Shown here piece by piece: positions 30,964-40,545 of a DNA stretch of 64,000 nt. The translations under genes and the position numbers were made by a program. The stretch is from the NCBI GenBank assembly GCA_951394045.1, contig OX595985.1, positions 372,001 through 436,000 of the forward strand, given 5' to 3'. Origin of the DNA: Nitzschia sp. DOCU1 (lineage: Eukaryota; Bacillariophyta; Bacillariophyceae; Bacillariales; Bacillariaceae). The notes under the pieces were generated by a model. It was not told where the DNA came from, searched no databases, and saw only the letters and a program-made list of their open reading frames with translations. Numbering within the stretch: the stretch's first letter is position 1; the number at the start of each line of letters is the position of its first letter.

Positions 30964-32820
30964 TCAGTACGAAACCCGACGAGAAGAGGGCCCATGGGAG
31001 CGAAATTCGTCATTCTGGGCCAAGGATTCTGCAGGATGGGAGGAGGCTTCGACACTACGGTTCCATGATGGAAAGGAGGCGTCTGAAACTCGTCGGCCTG
31101 GGGACAAAAAAATGGTGCTGGAACGGTAGTAGGTGGTGTCGGGGGCTTCCTGATGGGGTCGACCACATGGTTCCGCAATGGTATCAATCTTGGAGCGACG
31201 ACTCTTCTTCTTAGATGACCGAAGTTGCCGTTCTGGAACAACAGCAGATCCCAAATCTTCTCCAAAATCCAAAACTTTGGCCGTTTTGGCAGCCGCGGCC
31301 AAGAGTTCGATCCCTGAAATTCCTGGAATGTGATTTGATGTGCTGCCAGCAGCGGAGAGCCCATCTGGGACTGGTAATGCCGATGGCGTCCATCCAGCCA
31401 ACTTGCGTGACGATACTCCACCAAAAGGCCGCTTGCTGTGGGACGACGGCTTGTGCAGAGACATTCCCACCAAAGTGACCTCCGTGCGGCGCCAAACCTC
31501 TTCGGTATCGACTGGGCCAAAGGACGAAATGGAGGATGCAAACATTCGCATTGGTGCCGGCGATGCCTCTCTGAGCTGACTACTGTAGCGAGTGGTGGTC
31601 ATTTGCTTTGCAGCCGGGTGCACCGAGATTTCTTTTCCAATGGGCGACCAAAAGGTCGAGTCAGAAGTATCAGGAGACTTCCAAAGATCCTCCGCAACTG
31701 GATGGGGGTGGAAGTTTGGTAATGTGATCTGTGGCAAGGGGCGGCTATCAACCGGCAACACGACAGGGCTTTGTCGTATCGGCCAAGGACATAGGCAATC
31801 CTCTGCCTTTGTTCCCGGAGAGCAAAAGAGGCAGCTGCTGGGGTCCATAGCTTCAGGTTCTTTGTGGCTGCAGCCGCTGGTGCTGCCGTCATTTACAATT
31901 TTCATCCGAGAAAAGTATGACGTTGGAGTAGAACAGCTGCTGCTCATGCGTACATCGTCCGATTTACCGGAGATCATGGTGTGGTTCGATGACGATGCAC
32001 AAGTACAGTCCCCTGCCGTCTCTACGGACGGAAGGTAGTTCCTCCTAGCAAAGGCGGCACTCAACAAATCAAGGATGACTGCGTCCGTCATTATTTTCCC
32101 GCTGTCGTCGTCATCACCGATTGTCATCCTAGCAGGCGAGGGAACGAATTTGCGTTCGTTTGCTGCGACGCCAGAAGACATGAACGACGACTGCTGCGCC
32201 ATGATGGACTGATGAGCTGCTGGAACCACGAATGCCGCGTTTGGCGGTGGGACGTATTTGACAATCGCTGGTGCTCTGATGGCATTTACAACAAGAGCAC
32301 TATCCCGACCTTGAAAGAACGAGCCACCGGGCCAAGGACGACTTGTTGACACTGACCAGGAAGCTTCTGGCTGTTGTACTTGGGGGGTTTGTGAACCGGC
32401 TGAGATCAATCGGAAGTCAGGTGCATTGCCCGTATTCGATACCGGACTGTCCCCAAAGCAGCACAACGGTTGGGTCAAGGAGGAGGACGTTGGGCTTTCC
32501 ATGTTGGAACAATTGGCATCATATCCTTCCAACGGGGGCACTGTGTGAGGCTTGGGGTGACGATTTGGATGCCCCTGCATCCTCGCCGTCTCAGCGTGTG
32601 CATGATCCAAAGGAGTGGCGGCCGACTTTCCTTCAATAGTAGAAGAAGGAGCATCTTCTACTGCTTCTGGAAAGAGGGGCTGACGGCATTTGAACAATTT
32701 CGCCGAAGCAGGAAACGCAACGTCCTCCTCTCCTATTGCGTGTGCAAGTGACCAAAATTGCGGCTTCTTGACAGGAAGACGAGGAGTCTTTGGTCTAGCA
32801 GGAGCAGCCGTCGGCGTCAT
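30964..32820 (-). CDS. Uncharacterised Ser/Pro-rich protein, possibly the C-terminal part of the DUF6824 protein
   Basis: 618 codons open from an ATG at 32820. The composition is disordered (Ser, Pro, Ala) with short conserved-looking blocks: VWRRTEVTLVGMSLHKPSSHSKRPF and a helical GISGIELLAAAAKTAKVLDF near residue 500, followed by a basic patch (RSSKKKSRRSK) that could be a nuclear signal. I recognise no catalytic domain. The frame is open upstream of its ATG for 17 more codons and is then separated by only one TAG (32874-32872) from the DUF6824 frame, which is in the same phase. The two are probably one gene of about 840 residues with a nonsense mutation, a missed intron or readthrough. Confidence 0.6.
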   Translation of the reverse strand: MTPTAAPARPKTPRLPVKKPQFWSLAHAIGEEDVAFPASAKLFKCRQPLFPEAVEDAPSSTIEGKSAATPLDHAHAETARMQGHPNRHPKPHTVPPLEGYDANCSNMESPTSSSLTQPLCCFGDSPVSNTGNAPDFRLISAGSQTPQVQQPEASWSVSTSRPWPGGSFFQGRDSALVVNAIRAPAIVKYVPPPNAAFVVPAAHQSIMAQQSSFMSSGVAANERKFVPSPARMTIGDDDDSGKIMTDAVILDLLSAAFARRNYLPSVETAGDCTCASSSNHTMISGKSDDVRMSSSCSTPTSYFSRMKIVNDGSTSGCSHKEPEAMDPSSCLFCSPGTKAEDCLCPWPIRQSPVVLPVDSRPLPQITLPNFHPHPVAEDLWKSPDTSDSTFWSPIGKEISVHPAAKQMTTTRYSSQLREASPAPMRMFASSISSFGPVDTEEVWRRTEVTLVGMSLHKPSSHSKRPFGGVSSRKLAGWTPSALPVPDGLSAAGSTSNHIPGISGIELLAAAAKTAKVLDFGEDLGSAVVPERQLRSSKKKSRRSKIDTIAEPCGRPHQEAPDTTYYRSSTIFLSPGRRVSDASFPSWNRSVEASSHPAESLAQNDEFRSHGPSSRRVSY

Positions 32821-32871
32821 GGTTGCTTCCAGAACTTCAGTCGAATTTAGGATGCTAGTAGCGCCATGTTC

Positions 32872-33495
32872 CTAATTCGGCATGCCAGGTGAGGTACTTT
32901 CGCCCACATTTGCGAGAAGACTTTTAGAGCTCTGCTCCGATGACGTGCCCGCCTCTGTGATTCCTTCTCGTACCAATGCTTCATTGGATTGCACTTGGGC
33001 ACGGGTAGTAGCACGAGGGTCAGATGATCTTTTGGCCTTGGTGACGAGAGCGTCGGAGGCATGAATCACTACAGTTTGGGGGCGTCCCTTGAGTATGACA
33101 GGGGCCAGTCCTTGTGGAGTCAGGTGCAAGGCCGCACGAATCTTGGCAGTACGTTTTGTTGACTTTTTGAGTTCTCGCAGAGCTTGCGATGTCTTGGAGA
33201 CGGCTTGTTTGTGGGGAAGGATCCAAAAGCGGACTTGTTGTTCTTGTTTCGCCCCGGAAACAAGTTCGGGCAAGAGAAACTGTCCACCGTGTCGGGCAAT
33301 TTCATCCACAATTGCACGGCTAATGCCCATTTTTTCAGATTTGGAGGCCTTTTGATACCTAGGTCGGTGCTTGGCGACCAATCGGCGGAAATTGGCATTT
33401 CCAAAATGCTGAGCCACTCCAGTACCTCGTCCCAGTATGACGTCAAACGCACTGGAGCTCCTCTTTGGTGGTGGACAAGCTTTGGAATTGAACAA
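32872..33495 (-). CDS. DUF6824 domain protein (diatom family), probably nuclear
   Basis: The frame holds DVILGRGTG, HFGNANFRRLV, KMGISRAIVDEIARHGGQFL and, further on, a KTSQALREL block. Together these are the conserved marks of the DUF6824 family expanded in diatoms and related algae. The function is unknown, though a nucleic-acid-binding role is often suspected from the basic residues. The frame has no ATG before the domain, so the true N-terminus probably comes from an upstream exon. A poly-Gln stretch opening with ATG at 33726 and ending at a possible GTAGGA donor near 33650 is a candidate. It ends in TAG and is followed in phase by the 618-codon frame. Confidence 0.75.
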   Translation of the reverse strand: MFNSKACPPPKRSSSAFDVILGRGTGVAQHFGNANFRRLVAKHRPRYQKASKSEKMGISRAIVDEIARHGGQFLLPELVSGAKQEQQVRFWILPHKQAVSKTSQALRELKKSTKRTAKIRAALHLTPQGLAPVILKGRPQTVVIHASDALVTKAKRSSDPRATTRAQVQSNEALVREGITEAGTSSEQSSKSLLANVGESTSPGMPN

Positions 33496-33765
33496 TGGAT
33501 TTCGGAAACAGCGCCATGATCAACAATAAAAGCCTCGATAATATCCTCCAGACGACGACAACAAACAAGAGAAAGATAGAAGAAGGCACAACAACCAAAC
33601 CAACAGGATACAAAAAGTCGAGAGATAAACAACAATCACGATCCTACCGCACCTCCGTGAGGAAGCAATGACGCCAAGCCGCCAGAGTTGCTGTTGCTGC
33701 TGCTGCTTCTCTCTGGCATTGGACACTGCAAGAAAAATGTCAAACGTTTATGTGGGACTCACGAC

Positions 33766-34125
33766 TCACTCCCACCGAGGCTCCGCACCAGCAACTTCGA
33801 CAAGAGCAATGCAGGAGCTAAAGTAGCCGTCTTCGTTATATATAATCAGGATGCTATTGGCGGAAGTCGAAGAACTGCTTCGAAATCCCATATGCCCACA
33901 TTCAAATTTACAGAATAAAGCTTGCACGTTTGCTTCTCTAGCTTGTTGTACTACTACTTCCAACCGATCCATTCTTGCTTGCCGACGACTGACTGATTGT
34001 TTGTCGGCGGCAGAATGGCATCCGATACACATGATACGCCATTCATATAATTGGGGAGAACCTAGCCACGATCGAAATATCATCTTGGCGGCGGCTGCCA
34101 TAGTGGTATTAGGCCTACTAGTCAT
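33766..34125 (-). CDS. Small protein of unknown function, divergent from the helicase copy
   Basis: 119 residues: MTSRPNTTMAAAAKMIFRSW, then LYEWRIMCIGCHSAADKQS, then a charged helix (RRQARMDRLEVVVQQAREAN). The N-terminus is basic and Ala-rich and could be a mitochondrial presequence. The segment after AREAN contains possible splice signals (GTAAAT...TTTAG), so the C-terminus is uncertain. The first 34 codons recur in the duplicated block at 39479-39378, where the gene is cut off; this is the intact copy. It shares a 416-bp bidirectional promoter with the helicase frame. Confidence 0.5.
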   Translation of the reverse strand: MTSRPNTTMAAAAKMIFRSWLGSPQLYEWRIMCIGCHSAADKQSVSRRQARMDRLEVVVQQAREANVQALFCKFECGHMGFRSSSSTSANSILIIYNEDGYFSSCIALVEVAGAEPRWE

Positions 34126-35191
34126 CCAATTTTGCTTCTCACCTTTTCTCTCAAAGAGTTACTTGCCGAGGCGTTGCCTTGTTGGCGGGAAACAAGGGTT
34201 GAATTTGTCCGACTCATCTGACCGTCCATTTGGCTTCTGCGTTACGTCATCCCATTGCGGGGTTCCTCTGCTGATTTGACGCGGGAGTTCGAACCGAGGG
34301 CATCATCCCCTCTCATGTCGGATGCAAGGACAGGCCGCATCCCCACTTTCTGCGATGGGTCGAGGGGTTAAAGTCGAAAAGGGTGTTGGTACGATACCCT
34401 TCGTTATCATTACTACAGCAGCAGGGAATTACAGGCTACTGACTCTTCATCTCACCCCAAGACTAATGAGTATAGGCGACGTTCTGGCTGACATTTTTCC
34501 TTTGCCTTTTGAATCGAACCGTCGACTGACAAGGTAGAACGATGGGCTGGTTCGACGAAGAAGACGACGATCAAGACGACGCGCCCAAACGACCCAAGAT
34601 GGGCATGATGGAACTCGGGTCGGGTTCTTCGTTTGCCTCGAATCAAGCAGCAGCAGCAGCAGCAGCGCCGCAAGCAGGAGAGGGAGAGGGCAGCGGCGAT
34701 GATGACCCACTCGATGCATACATGAAAAGTTTGGCGTCGACTTCTACGAAAGAATCGTCCAAGCCCCCACAAAAGAATTCTGGTCGATTGGACATGGACA
34801 ACGAAGACGAAGCGACAAGTCACTGGCAAATTACTGAAGAAGGAGGCTCGAATAAGGATACTACCGCAAGCACAGGCGCCAGTAGAGAGGAAAGTAGCTC
34901 TGCGTTGCATCAAATGTTTCACAAGGCATCGGACACGACTCGTCAGGAACATCGACAAGTCGATATTCAGCTCAAACTCGTGCAACACGATGTCATGGGC
35001 TATGCTCCCTTTACCAAGAATTTGACAGAAAAAACAGCGTTGGCATCGCTATCGACGTCTCAGGGTCATGATTGGCGACGAGAACATTCGATATCTTGCC
35101 ACCCCCCGTTGGATCCAATTTATGATTTCGCCGAATTGAGAGACGTCTTTCCTGCGACGATACTACAGTGGATTGCCAATCAAGAGGGAAT
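34024..35191 (+). repeat. 1168-bp direct repeat, copy A
   Basis: Matches 39378-40545 over its whole length with a constant offset of 5354 bp, no indel, and one difference that I could see (A at 34370, G at 39724). It spans the 5' end of the small gene, the bidirectional promoter and the first 216 codons of the helicase. Homology stops exactly where the retroelement begins. Confidence 0.95.
34126..34541. promoter_or_regulatory. Bidirectional promoter (copy A)
   Basis: 416 bp between divergent start codons. It contains GGCGGGAAA (34184-34192), which fits the E2F/DP consensus TTTCCCGCC on the other strand, and TTACGTCAT (34242-34250), a CRE-type bZIP core. An identical copy lies at 39480-39895. 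The function of these sites is inferred. Confidence 0.5.
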
Positions 35192-35228
35192 ATATATAAA
35201 CAAGGAACTAATGATAGTGAGTTACTAG
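34542..35228 (+). pseudogene. 5' fragment of DDX42-like helicase, truncated by retroelement
   Basis: Codons 1-216 equal those of the intact gene at 39896. From 35192 the frame reads into the retroelement's 3' end and stops after about a dozen foreign codons. It contains only the acidic N-terminus and the YAPFTKN region, and lacks every helicase motif from Walker A on. It keeps a full promoter, so a short transcript and a 228-residue product are possible. Confidence 0.85.
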
Positions 35229-38200
35229 ACTATCTAAAGGTGTGGTTGGCGGTGTAGTGGTGGGCCAGCGTCGGTGAGTGAGGGAAGGCTGAGGTGTAGT
35301 TGGCCAGTGGCTCGGTCAGGGCGATGGGCGTTCGGATGTTTGGATTGGGGGAGGGTGCAGGATTGGTATCGTGGCGATCAGGGCAGTGGGGGGAGGGGTC
35401 TTAGCGGAACAGTCGAAGTCCGGAGCCAGCGATCCAGCCAAGGGCGGGATGGCGGGTATCAGGATCACGACTATCTCGAAGGCATCGGCTAGCGGCGCGG
35501 ACTAGAGCGATGTTCATCCTCGAGCGGACCATCCCCGCAACTTGCGAGTATGGCCTGGTCCATTTGACAGAAAGGAGCCGGGCAACATGCTGACAGGCAG
35601 CAATGGTTTCCTTGGCCCGCAGTCCGTCCACCGAGAACACCAAGGGCGTGAAGTGGCGGCATGCCTGTTTACACGCGTCGAGATACTTCGATTTCTTCTC
35701 CTTTTCCTGTTTCTCGAGCACCTTGGTGGGCGCCGTGTTTCGATACGAACGGGCATCCGTGTCGGTGACACGAATGTCGAAAATCGTGGTAACACCGCGC
35801 TGCCAGAAGCCGTGGGCAGCAACATCGCCCCGGCGTTCTGGGGGTTCAATTGTGCGTTGCTGGCCATTGGGCCCCGGTACTGTAATCCGACTTTGGGGAA
35901 TGATTGGCTCGTCGGTTACGCGGGTGGGGCTCAGGGCGGTGGCGCACAATTGGTGCCATTCACCTGCTACGTCGTCGTGGCGATGAATGACAAGACCTCC
36001 CCTGCGGCACGACATTGCATGCTCGACCGTGAATGGGGAGCCGCATCCATCGCAGTGGCTGGGGAGGTGGGATGGTTTGAGACCGTAACGCAGGCGTAGG
36101 GCGTCACGGAACTCAGTGGCCGACAATTCCGTACCGTTGAGCCGGGAGGGCAGGGTGGTCAGCCAGGCGCTGCATTCGGTGGACCGAAGGATCCTGCGCT
36201 TGGTTGCTCCATCAACGGTTGCTGCCACAAAAGTGTCGAGGTTTGATGAGGCCTGGGTCTCGCGGTCGTGGTGGTATTGACGGAGCAGGCGGGATGCAGT
36301 GGACAAATAATTTGCCACTGGCAGATCCTCACCACTGCGGATGCAGTCCGAGACCATTCGCGTGACTTTTTTGGAATTCTCGTGGTGTGCGGAGGCGGCA
36401 GCGCAAGGGTTGGGAATGCCCAATCCAGCATTTCGGCAGGGCATTGCCAGTAGGGCCCGAAGGTGTGGGATGCCGTCATCATCCCCCGGGGCAGTGCCAA
36501 ATAGCGCAGGAAGAAATTCATCCACAAGGACCCGTTCTACTGGCTCGAAGTAATCTTCCAAATTTGGGAGCACTCGTTGCAAGTAGATCCACTCCATTTG
36601 GAGGGATTTGGTGAGTCCAGCGAAGGCCGTTTGGGGGAAGCGTTTGGCCACTTTGGCCAAATCCTGGATCGCAGTCACCCACTGGGCCACTTTCTTTTCC
36701 ACCCAGATCTCACGAAGGGTCGCCGATCCGATGAAGCCGCCAACGTATCGAGAGCCGTCAGCGTATTGAAAGTCAAAGTCTTTCAATATCCATTGGAGCC
36801 GAGCACGGTGGCGGGGTGCGCAGAGGACAATAGATTTGGCCGCATTGGGAAAATATCCACGGCGGGGGCCTTGGACAGTGAGTAGCTCCATGATTTGGAC
36901 TAGTTGATTGCCATGGGCACCAATCGCATAGTCATCCGCATACCAGGGTTGGACTGCCTCAGGCACCGAGTCTCGCAAGTTTCTAGACAGGGGGACGAGG
37001 GCGATCCCATAAAGCACCATTGCTAATGGGTCGCCTTGGGTGACTCCTTCGCAGGAGAGGAGGAATTCAACGTGGCCATCTTCGCCGCGTAGGACAAGGG
37101 TGGCGGCGTGGCGGTAGGCGTTGAAGGCCATTCTGGCTCCAGCAGGCCAGAGATGGCGCACAGTCCAAAGCATCGCCTTCCGGCTGAGCTCATTAAATCC
37201 ATTATCAGCATCGACTAGGATGCCTCCCCATGGATTCTCATCGTTGGCTGCAGTGGGTGGCGGGGCATCTGGGGCCAAAGCATCCATCGTGGAGGGGTCG
37301 GCAGCCGCAGTCACTGGCTGTTGGCCATCAACCATTTCATCCCAAAGGGAGGACATGGCATGGACAGCGCCCTCAATACCGGCCTTGAGGCCAGCGCAGA
37401 GGTTGAGCGAGCCACAGGCATCTGTGGCCTGGAGCCCCACTTGGTGTAGGACACATTTGGCCAGGAGGCGGCTGTAGGATTCGCCAATTCCTACTGGGCG
37501 GGTGCCCGGCTCTTTGTCCAAGGCCACTAGGCGGCAGGCTCGTAGGGCTCTGTAGGCGGCCCATGGAGGATGTCCGTTGGCAAGCCAGTAGCCTAGTTTG
37601 GCAAGGGCCCAGCGGAGGCGCTCACTGGCGTCCCCATAGCGAAGAAGCCAGTTAGCGAGGGTCACAGAATCTGTGCCACAGGGTCCTGCCGAGCCTGAGA
37701 GCCGGGAAGCCACGAGTTCCACAATGTCAGCCGTCATTTCGATGGGGACAGTGGAGGGTGGGCCCAGCTCATAGGGCTCGAAGGCAGTGTCGGCTCGGCC
37801 CAGGTCAGGACCAGGGTCCCGAAGGGCAGGATGCTTGGCTCGGAGCACATCACTAATCAGCTGCCCCGATTTGGTGCAGTGATCAGTGGGAAGCATGACA
37901 CCGCCAGATTGGCGATCCGTCAAATTTCTCACTGCAGAGCGCAAGCGGCCTGAGAGGACCCGGGCGTTGTAGGCTCGGGCCTTGCTCTCATCGTCACGTG
38001 CCTTGGATCCCGTTTGTCTCATCCGCATCTGGACTATGGTGTCATCGATCAAGGCAGCAAAGAAGCCTTGTTCCCATAGGTCCATACGGGTCGACAAGCG
38101 GGATCTGATGTCGCTGGAGCTCCGGACGCCCTGCTGTACTTGCAGAATGACCATTGCAAATACCAGTGGGCGTTTGGAGTTCCACTTCCGAGTTAGGACG

Positions 38201-39377
38201 CCATCCCACTCGGCCGCCAGCATATTTATGAAGCGTTTGCCCACAGCACCTTTGGGAGCTTCATAACCTGTTGGCGTGAATGCCACCAAACGTCGCCAGC
38301 GTCGGAGCCAAATTCCGTCGTCGGCGATGTCCCCAGTCAGGTGGCTGCCATCGTTTGCGTGGGCATGGTCGCCGAAGACTAGGTCCAAGAGTGCATCTGC
38401 CGGGGTAGGGGCGTATCCGGGCAGGTCGGCCCCATCGTCAGCCGGGAACAGATGCATGTTGTCGGCTGGGGCCACTGGTGGAGGTGGTGGGGTGCCCGTA
38501 GCATCCATCGTCGGTGTGGCGGCAGTGGCAGGGGCTGGGGGATTTTCTGCAATTCCAGGGGCAGGGGGAATTGGGGTCGTTGACGCTGCTGCTGGTTGGG
38601 GCAGACGGGTGGTTTGTTGATTGGGGCTCCCAGTTTCGGGCACAGGCGGTTGGGTTTGCAATTCGGCTGCGGGGAATTCGGGAGGAGTCAACGGATCATC
38701 GTCGGCTGGGCCAGGTGTGGATGCGTCCAGGAGGGATGTATCACCAGCAGGGTCAGTGTTTGGCGTGGAACGGGTAGTCGGGGAGGACGGGGGATCACGT
38801 GGCTGGGTCAGGAAAGGCAGGATGGACCCAGTAGGCGAGGTAGATCCACGGGGGGAGCGGAGGGGGGCAGGTCGGTTGCTGCATCTTGTGGCAAAACATG
38901 CACAGGAAACGCAGCAACGTCCCCTCCGAACACACTCACAGCCGGTCCCACTACCAGAGTTAGCCCGTTTGCAGGACCCGTAGCGGGAGCAGCTGCAGCA
39001 AGGAGTTACTGTGGTGAGTCGCGGGCGAGACGCAGGAGGAGGATGGTAAATGCCATCGTCGCTGCTGTCATCATCGTCGCTTGTGGTGGGATCGGGCCTC
39101 GGTCGTTCCGATCGGTTTCGGTCGTGCGGACTGGTACTGCGCCTACGAGAGCGCGCGGGGCCAGTTTCGCCGGAATCATTGGCATTTGCATCGTGGTGCA
39201 AATTCATTTCGGCCTGTTTTCAGAGGGAGATTGCACTGTCAATGCAGTCTCTCACACTAAACTAACAGCGGAAATGGAATCAGCACACCCGAATTACAAT
39301 AGAGTCGTAACGTTTGAGAGCGGTTGGGTGCTCCTATCGTTAGTGGCTATGTAACCCGGATTTGAAAGAGATCCCAG
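35192..39377 (-). mobile_element. Non-LTR-type retroelement with reverse transcriptase and probable restriction-like endonuclease
   Basis: 4186 bp lying exactly between the two copies of the 1168-bp repeat; no LTRs are seen. Its single frame is on the minus strand, so its 5' end is at 39377 and its 3' end at 35192. The 3' end is TA-rich (TTATATATAT) with no poly-A tail. The open, undamaged frame and near-identical flanks indicate recent arrival. Confidence 0.8.
35401..39207 (-). CDS. Retroelement polyprotein: Cys-rich N-terminus, reverse transcriptase, zinc knuckle, endonuclease-like C-terminus
   Basis: 1268 residues. Residues about 65-115 hold many Cys in CxC and CC spacing (CSCSRYGSCKR ... 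CECVRRGRCCVSCACF), a likely zinc-binding nucleic-acid module. A Pro/Thr-rich linker follows. Reverse transcriptase has VDADNGFNELSRKAML (about 665), TQGDPLAMVLYG (about 720) and WYADD (about 754). After the thumb comes CDGCGSPFTVEHAMSC (about 1050) and RGDVAAHGFW...FDIRVTD (about 1123-1140) then a conserved FTPLVFSVDG. This order fits a restriction-like PD-(D/E)xK endonuclease downstream of the polymerase, as in R2-type elements, although the lineage appears separate from R2. Related proteins are common in protists and cnidarians. The endonuclease assignment is inference from motif order. Confidence 0.8.
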   Translation of the reverse strand: MNLHHDANANDSGETGPARSRRRSTSPHDRNRSERPRPDPTTSDDDDSSDDGIYHPPPASRPRLTTVTPCCSCSRYGSCKRANSGSGTGCECVRRGRCCVSCACFATRCSNRPAPLRSPRGSTSPTGSILPFLTQPRDPPSSPTTRSTPNTDPAGDTSLLDASTPGPADDDPLTPPEFPAAELQTQPPVPETGSPNQQTTRLPQPAAASTTPIPPAPGIAENPPAPATAATPTMDATGTPPPPPVAPADNMHLFPADDGADLPGYAPTPADALLDLVFGDHAHANDGSHLTGDIADDGIWLRRWRRLVAFTPTGYEAPKGAVGKRFINMLAAEWDGVLTRKWNSKRPLVFAMVILQVQQGVRSSSDIRSRLSTRMDLWEQGFFAALIDDTIVQMRMRQTGSKARDDESKARAYNARVLSGRLRSAVRNLTDRQSGGVMLPTDHCTKSGQLISDVLRAKHPALRDPGPDLGRADTAFEPYELGPPSTVPIEMTADIVELVASRLSGSAGPCGTDSVTLANWLLRYGDASERLRWALAKLGYWLANGHPPWAAYRALRACRLVALDKEPGTRPVGIGESYSRLLAKCVLHQVGLQATDACGSLNLCAGLKAGIEGAVHAMSSLWDEMVDGQQPVTAAADPSTMDALAPDAPPPTAANDENPWGGILVDADNGFNELSRKAMLWTVRHLWPAGARMAFNAYRHAATLVLRGEDGHVEFLLSCEGVTQGDPLAMVLYGIALVPLSRNLRDSVPEAVQPWYADDYAIGAHGNQLVQIMELLTVQGPRRGYFPNAAKSIVLCAPRHRARLQWILKDFDFQYADGSRYVGGFIGSATLREIWVEKKVAQWVTAIQDLAKVAKRFPQTAFAGLTKSLQMEWIYLQRVLPNLEDYFEPVERVLVDEFLPALFGTAPGDDDGIPHLRALLAMPCRNAGLGIPNPCAAASAHHENSKKVTRMVSDCIRSGEDLPVANYLSTASRLLRQYHHDRETQASSNLDTFVAATVDGATKRRILRSTECSAWLTTLPSRLNGTELSATEFRDALRLRYGLKPSHLPSHCDGCGSPFTVEHAMSCRRGGLVIHRHDDVAGEWHQLCATALSPTRVTDEPIIPQSRITVPGPNGQQRTIEPPERRGDVAAHGFWQRGVTTIFDIRVTDTDARSYRNTAPTKVLEKQEKEKKSKYLDACKQACRHFTPLVFSVDGLRAKETIAACQHVARLLSVKWTRPYSQVAGMVRSRMNIALVRAASRCLRDSRDPDTRHPALGWIAGSGLRLFR

Positions 39378-39479
39378 GATACACATGATACGCCATTCAT
39401 ATAATTGGGGAGAACCTAGCCACGATCGAAATATCATCTTGGCGGCGGCTGCCATAGTGGTATTAGGCCTACTAGTCAT
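39294..39479 (-). pseudogene. Truncated copy of the small divergent gene
   Basis: It starts as the gene at 34125, identical for 34 codons to 39378, then runs into the 5' end of the retroelement and stops after 27 foreign codons. It is the reciprocal of the truncated helicase on the other side. Confidence 0.7.
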
Positions 39480-40545
39480 CCAATTTTGCTTCTCACCTTT
39501 TCTCTCAAAGAGTTACTTGCCGAGGCGTTGCCTTGTTGGCGGGAAACAAGGGTTGAATTTGTCCGACTCATCTGACCGTCCATTTGGCTTCTGCGTTACG
39601 TCATCCCATTGCGGGGTTCCTCTGCTGATTTGACGCGGGAGTTCGAACCGAGGGCATCATCCCCTCTCATGTCGGATGCAAGGACAGGCCGCATCCCCAC
39701 TTTCTGCGATGGGTCGAGGGGTTGAAGTCGAAAAGGGTGTTGGTACGATACCCTTCGTTATCATTACTACAGCAGCAGGGAATTACAGGCTACTGACTCT
39801 TCATCTCACCCCAAGACTAATGAGTATAGGCGACGTTCTGGCTGACATTTTTCCTTTGCCTTTTGAATCGAACCGTCGACTGACAAGGTAGAACGATGGG
39901 CTGGTTCGACGAAGAAGACGACGATCAAGACGACGCGCCCAAACGACCCAAGATGGGCATGATGGAACTCGGGTCGGGTTCTTCGTTTGCCTCGAATCAA
40001 GCAGCAGCAGCAGCAGCAGCGCCGCAAGCAGGAGAGGGAGAGGGCAGCGGCGATGATGACCCACTCGATGCATACATGAAAAGTTTGGCGTCGACTTCTA
40101 CGAAAGAATCGTCCAAGCCCCCACAAAAGAATTCTGGTCGATTGGACATGGACAACGAAGACGAAGCGACAAGTCACTGGCAAATTACTGAAGAAGGAGG
40201 CTCGAATAAGGATACTACCGCAAGCACAGGCGCCAGTAGAGAGGAAAGTAGCTCTGCGTTGCATCAAATGTTTCACAAGGCATCGGACACGACTCGTCAG
40301 GAACATCGACAAGTCGATATTCAGCTCAAACTCGTGCAACACGATGTCATGGGCTATGCTCCCTTTACCAAGAATTTGACAGAAAAAACAGCGTTGGCAT
40401 CGCTATCGACGTCTCAGGGTCATGATTGGCGACGAGAACATTCGATATCTTGCCACCCCCCGTTGGATCCAATTTATGATTTCGCCGAATTGAGAGACGT
40501 CTTTCCTGCGACGATACTACAGTGGATTGCCAATCAAGAGGGAAT
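39378..40545 (+). repeat. 1168-bp direct repeat, copy B
   Basis: Partner of 34024-35191. Homology begins at the retroelement's 5' border and continues into the intact helicase. Beyond 40545 the gene sequence is unique. Confidence 0.95.
39480..39895. promoter_or_regulatory. Bidirectional promoter (copy B), driving the intact helicase
   Basis: Same as 34126-34541 apart from one base, with GGCGGGAAA at 39538-39546 and TTACGTCAT at 39596-39604. Confidence 0.5.

Noticed and set aside
34255..34310. AGTTCGAACC near 34280 as part of a tRNA gene
   Set aside because: No pairing T-stem, acceptor stem or anticodon arm on either strand.
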